Source of the DNA: Lineolata rhizophorae
Lineage: Eukaryota > Ascomycota > Dothideomycetes > Lineolatales > Lineolataceae
Assembly (NCBI GenBank): GCA_010093515.1
Contig: MU001673.1
Location: forward strand, 748,049 to 812,048
DNA length: 64,000 nucleotides
Reading direction: 5' to 3'
Below are positions 55,459 to 64,000 of the stretch, piece after piece. The notes under the pieces are model-generated. The model was not told the DNA's origin and searched no databases. It worked only from the letters and a program-made list of their open reading frames with translations. The stretch's first letter is position 1. Each line of letters starts with the position of its first letter. The position numbers and the translations under genes were made by a program.

Positions 55459-55976
55459 GATTGTATGACGGGATAGCCGTAGTATTTTTCCTATTACAAG
55501 CTTGTTTCAGTGTTTAGCACAGTAGATGTATATACGTGCTCGGATAGTTTTCTTTTGTATGAGATGGATTTGCCGCGTGTACCTGAGGCTGAAAATGGTT
55601 TTGTGAATGCAAAAGCATCTCGAACTGAGGAAGACAAACGAGTGCTACAGAAGCTGACCGTTGAAGCTAGCTAACTAGCTACCCAGAGATGCAGATGGGT
55701 ATGTAAAAAGTGCAAGACCTCCTTAGACGCCACATACCTACGTAAACCACTTACACGTCTCTACACCCGTTGATACTAGTGATTCGAAGCCATTTCGATC
55801 CCAATGTGATAGTCCAGCCAGAAGGTAATACACCGTAGAAACAAAAAAAAGAGGCTAGATACGAGAACCATGCGGAACAAACGTTCGCAAACTTTCTGCC
55901 GCCAATTCTTCGCTTCATGACCCTCATCAAGCCAAGCAGTCCGCCTCCCACTTTGTCTGCCTCATACGTTATTCCT
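55459..55976. other. Intergenic region (convergent)
   Basis: 3' flanks of nuo51 and the centrin gene. A candidate donor (GTGAGT) overlaps the centrin C-terminal codons, so an extra 3' exon here cannot be excluded, but none of the downstream frames continues a centrin. Confidence 0.4.
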
Positions 55977-56904
55977 TCATCCCAAGCAAATACTCACAAA
56001 CTCATCCTGACTTATCGCGCCATCACCATCCATGTCGAACTCTTCAATCATGGCTCTGAGCTCCTCCTCCTGTAGACCTTCGCCAAGCTCCCGCGCCACG
56101 CGCCGTAGGTCAGCCAAGTCGATGTTTCCTTTACCGCCTTCGTCGAAGAGGTTGAAGGCTCGCAGGATCTCCTCCCGAGGGTCTCGCGCCACGATTCGGC
56201 TGGCCATTATGGTCATGAAGTTCTGCTGGGAGAGGACGAGGCGCTGTTGCTGTTGCGGCTGGGGGGGGGCTTTGGGGCCGGGGTTGGGGGCTGGTACGCT
56301 GGGAGATTAGTTAGTTAAGGTAGAGGAGAGAACACAAGATTCGTGGACAGCTTACCCGTGCGTTTGGAGTATGCCGAGGATCTCCTGCTTGGGCAGATCG
56401 AAGCCCAGTGCCTTCATAGCAACTTTGAGCTCGTGGTAGTCGATGTAGCCATCCTTGTCGAGGTCGAAGAGGGCGAACTGCAGCGTATCCAAATTCAATT
56501 GTTAGCCAGCCGTGTCGCTCAAAATTCCGGATCTGCAGCCCAATGACTTATACAGCAACCTCTTTTTCTTCTAGCCCTTCCTTGCCCTATTGTTTTGAGC
56601 TTCCTTTCACTCCGGTTAAAATACTCACCGCTTCATTAATTTCCTCTTTCTGCTCTTCATTCAGTTCCCCTACGAGGTTCTGCCCCGCCGCTGCCGCCCT
56701 TTCGCGCTCCTGCCTTTCGCGCTCCGCCTCCCTTTGTTGTTGCTCCCGTTGGTCTCGTTGCTGGGCGTGTGTCCCGCGTCCACCGGACATGCCAGCGCTG
56801 AAACCCATTCCAGATGGTCCTGCTGTACCGCCTCCTGCGGCACTGCCAGCGCGCCCGCTGCCGAGCCCGTATGTGCGCGGGGGAAATCCTGAATGTGTTG
56901 CCAT
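55977..56904 (-). CDS. cdc31: Centrin (Cdc31) with long N-terminal extension and altered EF-hand 2
   Basis: Three exons: 56904-56629, 56477-56356 and 56298-55977; 239 residues. The head (1-75) is Gly/Ala/Ser-rich, then Gln/Arg/Glu-rich ([20 protein letters not shown]), a possible coiled coil. The centrin body starts [22 protein letters not shown]1 is canonical ([12 protein letters not shown]). At EF2 the loop is replaced by a Pro/Gln stretch ([18 protein letters not shown]) before [12 protein letters not shown]3 reads [12 protein letters not shown] (lacks usual Asp/Asn ligands) and EF4 is canonical ([12 protein letters not shown]). The C terminus EFVSICLG is Cdc31-like. Centrin acts at the spindle pole body, in mRNA export with Sac3, and in repair. 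Introns are 151 and 57 nt. An alternative upstream start at 56997 would add 31 residues. Confidence 0.9.
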
Positions 56905-58025
56905 GCGGGGCAGACTGAGTGGCGGGTGGTGTGTCAATGTGGGAATGGGTTTGGTAGCTGGAGTGAATGAGGGGAATGGGTCGTTGAGATTATTCAAAGA
57001 GAAGATTTAAAGGAGGTGACCAAAAGATGAGGTGGAAGGAAGGCTTCGTTGGGCAGGATGTTGGCGTTGTGGGCGCAAATGCCGCTTAGGTTCCGGATGG
57101 GGTAGTCGAGAACGCGTCGCGGTTGCTCAACGCGTCCAGGAGGCCGGAGGGTCTTGGCGACATGTGACCACGCCTTTTTGGAATTGCGAAATCTTCTCTG
57201 CACATCAAATGCAGATTAGAGGGCTTTTTACAGCTATAGCCCATGAACGATACCGACTAGACTTCTCGCGATTTGATTTTCCTTTGAAATTCGAACCGCA
57301 TCTTGCGGCTATGCCAGATGCTAATGTGTGGCCACCTAGGCTCTTCTCATTCAAACTCAATGACCACTAAGATGAAGCCTACCAGCATATCCCATTATTG
57401 GCTTTCATATCCTGGATTATACACTAAACTGTTCACGAGTGTCCAGACTCCTGCAAACTCTTCCCCATATGAAGTCAAAATCGCCATGCTGGCATTATTC
57501 GTGCTGAAGCTAGACGCGCCGTGGCTGAACGCCACATGGAGCAGCTGAACTTAGGAAGTGGGAATGTATCCACACCAAGCCAAACAATGCTTTGTCACGC
57601 TACGCACCCATCTCACTGATTTTTACAGCTAAGTGATCTGTTCAGCTAATGCCAACTTTTAGCCTAGGCTAACACCACCACTGTTGTCAAAGTTGGTCTT
57701 TCACTCGCTGCATTTCAACTGAGTTCATCATCACCGTTTGCATTATAAAATAGGATGGTCTCTATCCCTTCTCCCCTTAGGCTGCTACAGTAGCTGGCAC
57801 CACAAAGTATCGTGTGTCAAATACTTTACTTTCATGACTTGCCAAGTATTATATAGACAAATCCGGCGAGTGCATCCAAAAATAACAGAGTTGCCCCATT
57901 GCCCACCGGCGTCTATACGCAGCAGTGGCTACGGAAAAGGGGTGTTTACATCTCCGGAATCACTTCGTTTGCGCACCTCCATCGGTGCATTTCTCTCCTC
58001 TTCAATTTTCTATCGTGCGAACAAC
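56905..58025. other. Divergent intergenic region
   Basis: About 1.1 kb upstream of centrin (minus) and the Cys-rich surface protein (plus). The part from 57560 to 57860 is AT-richer. Open frames here look random. No repeat or RNA gene is seen. Confidence 0.5.
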
Positions 58026-59161
58026 ATGTCTTGGTCGGAGGAAGCCTCGTCCTTCACCGAAGTAACTGCTACCAGTGCTGCGGACATCCACAATGGCACT
58101 ACTCCGGCAGCGGCGCTGACAACAGTGTATACGCCCGATCCTGAATGTGCCGAGGATAGCACGTGGTTCTTCCGAGACTCGTGTATGCCCACTGGCTGGG
58201 TCGAATACTGGGATGGCCCGGAAGTTGGATATTATTCCCCTGGCATATGCCCCAGCGGATTCACTCCGGCGTGCGAGAGACCGGCAGCGACGACAGACGA
58301 CTACGGGCCAGCGATTGCCCCAGGAGAAACTGCAACTGTGTGCTGTCCTTTGTACGTATTTTAGAGACATTTCACAAGCATCTAGCTGCACCACTGCTAA
58401 TGTTGTCTAGTCACTTCGAGTGCGTGGCTACGTATCAAAGCTACTGCACTTCCAATACTCTGACAGCCTACGCGGTGTAGGTGCGCTGGCAGTCGGCAGA
58501 CCTTCCTCACCTAGAGACGAATCCGATGAGACCAGTTCAGACAGCACCACCCGAGACCTCGCGCGCTCCCTCTACGACCGAAAGAACCACTTCGACGTCG
58601 TCCACCGAACTGAGCTCCTCCGGGTTACCTGCAGGAACTAAGATCGGCATCGGCGTAACATTTGCCGTTGTCGGCACCGCTTTCATCGCCGGCCTGTTTT
58701 TCTGGTGGTGGCGACGCCATCACAGACGGCGACAGGGAAAGCCGGCTGACAATTGTATGGCATTAGGCCATGTTCCAGGCTTCGATTCCGGTAACCAGGT
58801 CGCGCATACGGGATATCAGCCTGGCCACGCGCGGTATGACTCTATATCGGATAACTCGAACCGCACGGGACCTATAACTGGGGCTGCCATCGAGGCAGAT
58901 GGCATCGCTATCTCCGGACCCACTAGACCGCCGGAGGGAACGAACCCCGCTGGTCCAGCTCGTCGTGGCCGTTCGATACAGGAGCAGAAGGAGCAGCTGA
59001 GGAAGAGGCGCGAGATGCTGCAGCAGTTGCAGAACCTCGAGGATGAAAGGCACAGAAGGGTGTTGGAGATGCAGAGGATAGATGATGAGATCCGACTGTT
59101 GGAAGAAGAAGAGACGAGAGGAGCAGCGGGCATTGTGCAGGGTGGAAACAACCGGCTTTAA
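58026..59161 (+). CDS. Cys-rich single-pass surface protein with C-terminal coiled coil (unknown)
   Basis: Best model: exons 58026-58351, 58411-58476 and 58531-59161, about 340 residues; the second intron's acceptor is uncertain (58530 or 58540 with a shifted donor). The ectodomain (about 35-125) has Cys in CAEDSTWFFRDSCMPTGW, GICPSGFTPAC, VCCPLFHFECVATYQSYC and a Ser/Thr-rich stalk (TSRAPSTTERTTSTSSTELS). A membrane helix (GIGVTFAVVGTAFIAGLFFW) is followed by a basic stop-transfer (WWRRHHRRRQGK). The tail ends in a heptad-like Glu/Arg/Gln region (IQEQKEQLRKRREMLQQLQN, and so on). I see no clear signal peptide at the chosen start, so the helix may act as a signal anchor, or a 5' exon is missing. 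The plan resembles fungal wall-stress-type or Mid2-like sensors, but no named domain is recognised. Confidence 0.65.
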
Positions 59162-60705
59162 CCGAAGTTGCGAATATTTCCTTGACTCTCTCATTTGGTG
59201 TACGTTCTAATAGTTCTAGAGATACTCACCTGCTTCACTAATACTTCATAGTTCTAGAACCCGCTTGAGACACGCGGGAGACTGTAATTTTCTTAATGCT
59301 GTAGGTTATAGGTAGCCATAGTAGAATGACTTGCTCCGTGCACTTTCTTCAAGTAACACTTTGCGGAAAGAAAAAAAAAACTTGTGGCGGAAGAACGGAA
59401 GCGCCTAAGTTGCCTTGCTACGTGTCTACTAGGTACCCGTAGAAGCGGAAATTTTCTTACTATGTATGTTTATGACTCTCGCGGACTACTTAGGAAGGGT
59501 CCGGATCTCAGCAAGGCTCACCCAACACTCACTATATGAGTCATCAATCTACTACGTAGGCGTCTAGTCGCGGAAGTTTTGAGCCATGGTGCAATCCTCA
59601 TGAAGTTCGGTAAGATTGGGACTTGGTCATAACAGTAGCGGAGTTTGCACGTCACTTAGAACTACTGGTACTCTCATGTGGAGCTAGATCCGGCCCATGA
59701 TGGCGCGCAAAACGTACGGCTACGGCACTCCAACATTGCATGGTCCCGCTGCACCACGATTGGATACGACGCCCGCACGCGAACGTCAGACGGTCGGTCG
59801 CGGACGGATTCACACCCGTGCATTACCTGAGTCACGTAACGCGATAGTAGGTGGCGGCCTGCCCAACGTCGCTGGAGCGGGGCATGGTATTCTCGAGGCT
59901 CGGTCGACAGAGGGGCCTAGACGTGGCTCGCCCAACGGGATTGGGTGCAGTTGGGCCGGCCGACCGGCTTACCTGCAGGCAGCAACCGAGGGTGCGTCAG
60001 GCAGAAGCAGGTTCGGTGGGCGCGTAGGCCGGCAAGGTCAACAGCGGCAGGTATAAAAGGGTGGTTGGAGGCAGCCTGTTTTTAAGTCTGCGGCTGCGTT
60101 CACCACTCGGGCTGCGCTGCTTGAGTGACCATGCTTGAAGGACACACAAGTAGTGCAAGGGTCGAGGGCCAGGTGGCTGGGAGCGAAACGCGGACCTTCC
60201 GCTTCGGGGGCAAGTGCTGAATAATCAGAGCTCTGGCAACCTGTACAAATTCTCATTGGTCAATTGGGTCTAAGCGAAGTCATTACCGTGCTTGCCCGTT
60301 CTTGCCGACGAAAGTGCTCGTGCACGTGACCTTGCGCGGCCGCTCCTGAACTGCGCCAAGCCCTCAGCGACACCTTACTTTGCCCCCGTCACCTGTCTCT
60401 CTTTCTCCTCCCTCGACGCGTACCTACACTCCCTTCTTCCACGCTCGATCTGCGTCAAACGCGGCGACTGATCGAGCTCTTTTCTTTCTTCTCACTTAGC
60501 GACCTCTTTAATAGCAGGGCCGCTTTCTTGTGTCTCATTGCCGCACGGCACTTCCTTCGCGCGCGTCCGTCGCGCGGCTTCCTTGCTTCCACGTCGGACG
60601 CGGCAAACTTTCTCATCGCAGCGCCCGCGCGACCACCATTCTCGTCGCCACGCACCAATATCCATTCATCAACCTTTCTAGCGCGTGATCCAAGCTCTGT
60701 CAGGC
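59162..60705. other. Intergenic region upstream of nup98
   Basis: About 1.5 kb. The 3' flank of the surface protein gene, then mixed sequence. From 60340 to 60700 it is C/T-rich on the plus strand, fitting the nup98 promoter and leader. A TATAAAAG at 60052-60059 lies too far from any ATG here to be assigned. No gene is supported. Confidence 0.45.
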
Positions 60706-63700
60706 ATGTCTGGCTTCGGCGGGTTTGGGGGCTTCGGCTCCAACAACCAACAACAAGGGTCGGGCTTTGGCAGCTCCGGATTCGGGTCCAACACCGGCAA
60801 TACAGGTAGGTCTCTCGTCATTTCTTTGTCGTATGATTAGATATAGCTTCCCGGGACGCGACGCGACGACCGCCATACTCCAGCGACCGTGGAACCGTGT
60901 CTCGCGAAAACTCACGAACTTTACGAGTCTAACCCGTCGGATTTCCTCCCGCATCTTTAGGATTCGGCTCCAGCAATGCTTTTGGCGGTAGTGGTTCTGG
61001 AACAAGCTTGTTCGGCGGCGGTGGCGGAAACACGACCGGCGGCGGTTTCGGTTCTGGAGGTATGTCGAACCTTTCATCGGTGGTCGAATTTTGGGGTCCC
61101 CCATGTCGCACTCGCATCGTCGGCGCTTTCTTCGAGGGCCTTTATGGAGGATGTCGGTCCACGCCACCCTGCAAGCGCTTCCGTTCCCATCGCATCGGAC
61201 GTCTGCGTGGACTCCTCTTCCGGAGGAGCTATAGAATCAGTTCCTGAGCGCGATTTGAACGTTGCGCAGCCTCTAACGAACAGAACGTTTTGTCTATGCA
61301 TTCTATTCCAAGTGAGCTAACACATTTTTCTCCTCTAGGCTTTGGAGGTGCAAATACATCTTCCCCATTTGGTGGCAATAAGCCGGCCTTCGGTCAGACC
61401 ACTTCAAGCAGTGGGGGCGGCATGTTTGGAAGCAACACTGCTACCTCAGGGTCTGGTGGGTTTGGTGGTTTTGGCAGCACCGCTAATAATGCCTCCTCTT
61501 TCGGCGGCAATGCTAATGCTGCTGGAGGCATTTTCGGGTCTGCGAACAAGCCTGGGTTTGGGAACACTGGCACTGGAGGTAGCGGCCTCTTCGGCAGTGG
61601 TGGCGCAAATACCGGATTCGGAAGCGGTGGCAATACTGGCCAAGGCGCATTTGGCAGTGGTGCTAGCACTACTTTTGGCAACACGGCCACCAACAATGGA
61701 ACTGGTGGCACCCCATTTCAACCATTCTCCGAGAAGGACCCAGCTACCACCGGTTCGAACCAGTATCAGAGCATTACGTTTCAACAACCTTATCAAGGCT
61801 TTTCATTCGAAGAGCTGAGATTGGTTGACTACAATCAAGGCCGCAAGTATGGCAACCAAAACGGACAGGCTGGAGCGTTTGGAACCAGCACGGGTTTTGG
61901 TGGTTTTGGGAACACGGCAAATACTAGCTCTGGTTTTGGTGGCTCGAGTACTGCTGGTGGTGGCACCCTCTTTGGGGGCGGCGGAGCGACCTCCTCCCCG
62001 TTCGGGGGCAACCAGCAGCAGTCTGGGGGTTTTGGCAGCAATACTTCCGGAGGGGGCTTCTTCGGGAGCAAGCCATCAGGCCCCGGCATATTTGGTAGCA
62101 CATCGACCCCTGCCTCGTCGGGCCAACAATCTGGTGGTCTCTTTGGTACAAGTGGCGGTTCCGGATTCGGCACCGGTGGCGGTGGCGGTGGAGTTTTCGG
62201 CCAAAGCCAAAACCAAAATCAAAATAAAACCGGATTTGGCGGATTCGGTACTGGCCAGTCCGGATTTGGGACAGGGAATACTGGCGGAGGGGCATTCGGT
62301 AGCGGCAATCAGCCATCGTCTAGTGGTGCTGGTGGATTGTTCAACACTAGCACTTCTGGTGGATTTGGGGGCAATACACAACAACAACAATCCGGATCAG
62401 GCTTCGGAGGTTTCGGTCAAAACCAACAGACTCAGGGCCAAAGCCAAGGCGGTGGCTTTTTCGGCGGCGGGGCATTTGGACAGAACCAACAACAGCAGAA
62501 ACAAAGTGGTTTCTTCGGCGGCGGAGCTAACACAGCTGGAACCGGAACTAGTTTGTTTGGTCAAAACAATCAGCAACAGCAGGGTGGAAGCCTCTTCGGA
62601 GGCGGAAACACTCAACAGCAAGGCGGAGGACTGTTTGGCAACAAGCCCGCAACGACAAGTACCAGTCTATTTGGAGGCGGGGGTACCAACCAACAAACTA
62701 GCGGTTCTGGAGGCATGTTCGGAGGTCTGAATACCGGCCAGACGCAGAATCCAAGCTCGAGCTTATTTGGCCAGAATCAGCAGCAGCAACAGAAGCCGCT
62801 CTTTGGTGCATCCACTGGCGCCAACGCCTCCGGCGGTGGTATGTTCGGAGGAGTCACAGGCCAGAACACTGGGGGTAACCAGCAAGGTTCACTGTTCGGC
62901 GGCGGACAACAGACCCAACAGCCTCAGTGGGGCGGCAGCTTGTTTACTAATTCGCAACAGCAGCAGCAAGGCCAGAATCAGCCTGCAAACTTGACTACTT
63001 CCATCCAGGCCACAAATCCATATGGCAACGAGCAGCTCTTTAGTGGTTTGGCTACGCCTTCCCAAAGCCTGGGACCTCTAGCTACTCCACTGTCCAGCAG
63101 CCAGAAGGCGAAGAAGAATGCTATCTTGCCTCAGTACAAGATCAACCCGGCCGCTGCCTCGCGTTTAATCACCCCTCAGAAGCGACCCCAGGGATATGGG
63201 TTTTCCTACTCGACTTACGGGACCCCTGGCAGTGCTGGTAGCAACGCTAGCCCTGGAAACTTCAACAGCAGCATGTTCAATAACGGCAGCCTTGGCAGGT
63301 CGCTTGGCAAGAGCTTTTCGACCAGCAACCTGAGGATCTCTTTCAATGCCGAAGATAGCATTCTTGCACCGGGCGCATTCTCGTCTACCGCTCGCAATAC
63401 CGGCAGCATGAAGCGTTTGAACGTCGATCGTAGCATGAAGGAGGGCCGCCCTTCCTTGTTCAGCGCCCAGTTTGCCGACTCCATGCAGCCTAGCCCTCTG
63501 AGGAAGAAAGTCAGCTTCGATGCTGCCATCGCAGGGTCTGGCGCAAATGGCACAACAAGTGGCGCATTGGTTCGTACCGAGACTAACGACGGAGACGCTG
63601 CAGCCACTGGCAGTGAGAACCAAGAGCAGTCCACTGACTCCGGCAGGCCGCTTCGCAGCGTTGGATTGAATGGCCCTCGTATGAATGGTGCTGCGACTAG

Positions 63701-64000
63701 GCCTGAGCCCGAGCAGGTCAAGGGCAATGAGTTGACTGTTGTGCCGGAAAATGACGCTGCCAAGTCTAAGCCAAAGGATGACAGTGGTGGAGCAAAGACC
63801 GTCTCGAAGTCCCAGAGGATGGCTCGTCTTCGCCAGATCGACCAGAATCTCGGGCCGTATTGGTCGGAACCTTCCCTCGAGGAGCTGCGCAAGATGAACA
63901 AGGAACAACTCAAGCATATCGAAAACTTCTCTGTCGGTCGTCAGGGCGCTGGCAAGATTGAGTGGCCCGTCGCTGACCTGTCTAACGTCCCCTTGGACAA
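60706..64000 (+). CDS. nup98: Nucleoporin Nup98 (Nup98/Nup145N type), 5' part, runs off the window
   Basis: Exons 60706-60805, 60961-61059 and 61339 to the window end give about 953 residues, with no stop. The protein is built of FG, GLFG and SLFG repeats with Gly/Asn/Gln/Ser spacers (residues 1-190 and 240-610). Between the two repeat blocks lies a GLEBS motif (about 195-238; FQQPYQGFSFEELRLVDYNQ), the Gle2/Rae1 binding site. The C-terminal part begins PYGNEQLFSGLATPSQSLGP and includes KKVSFDAAIAG and LRKMNKEQLKHIENFSVGRQ. The autoproteolytic domain would lie to the right of the window and cannot be checked. In filamentous ascomycetes this gene (sonB in Aspergillus nidulans) is usually fused to Nup96. 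It forms part of the central FG barrier and an mRNA export platform at the pore. Confidence 0.93.

Noticed and set aside
55751-55951. Extra 3' exon of centrin after a GTGAGT donor
   Set aside because: Downstream frames do not resemble a centrin C terminus, while the unspliced end EFVSICLG does.
61825-62730. 301-codon plus-strand frame with Val/Leu/Ala-rich product
   Set aside because: Frame-shifted shadow of the Nup98 FG-repeat coding sequence.

Overview
The window is a stretch of filamentous ascomycete (Pezizomycotina) chromosome. The signs are short spliceosomal introns (about 50 to 280 nt, GT-AG, often with a CTAAC-type branch site), single genes with their own promoters on both strands, and fungus-specific families (a DUF7137-like membrane protein, Get2, a YGL114W-type OPT transporter, a Nup98 with a GLEBS motif). 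I cannot place it safely below subphylum. I modelled 24 protein-coding genes. Twenty-one have a recognisable family, or at least a clear conserved architecture; three are unassigned or weak. I saw no rRNA, tRNA, CRISPR array or intact mobile element.

Layout: the 3' end of pab1 (1-252); an MFS sugar transporter on the minus strand with an apparent one-base frameshift in its first exon (1669-3837); a histidine acid phosphatase-like membrane-anchored protein (5597-7369); an unassigned 150-residue protein (7806-8258, minus); a small candidate membrane protein (9309-9704); a gene-poor block (9705-13380); a DHA1 drug/polyamine-type MFS transporter (13381-15217); sco1 (15784-17003); an OPT transporter (19276-21870); a 2064-residue DOCK-family GEF (24631-30883). 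A denser part follows: a metallophosphoesterase, get2, a mitoribosomal L51/S25/CI-B8-domain protein, an ER membrane protein, a DUF7137-like protein, bL28m, pth2, snu66, an RCC1-repeat protein and a CorA-like channel (31743-48822). Then come rps8, an ABCD peroxisomal half-transporter, the 51-kDa complex I subunit, centrin/Cdc31, a Cys-rich single-pass surface protein, and the 5' part of nup98, which runs off the window end.

The genes do not form a biosynthetic cluster or an operon-like system. Most are housekeeping genes. Several serve mitochondria (sco1, complex I 51 kDa, bL28m, the L51/S25-domain protein, probably pth2); others serve membrane-protein insertion (get2), RNA processing and export (pab1, snu66, nup98) and transport. 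I found no convincing undescribed multi-gene system. The best leads are structural oddities in single genes: the frameshifted sugar transporter, a centrin whose second EF-hand loop is replaced by a Pro/Gln-rich linker, a GC-AG intron in pth2, a stop-free 72-nt intron in the RCC1 gene, and the split reading frame at the start of the CorA-like gene.
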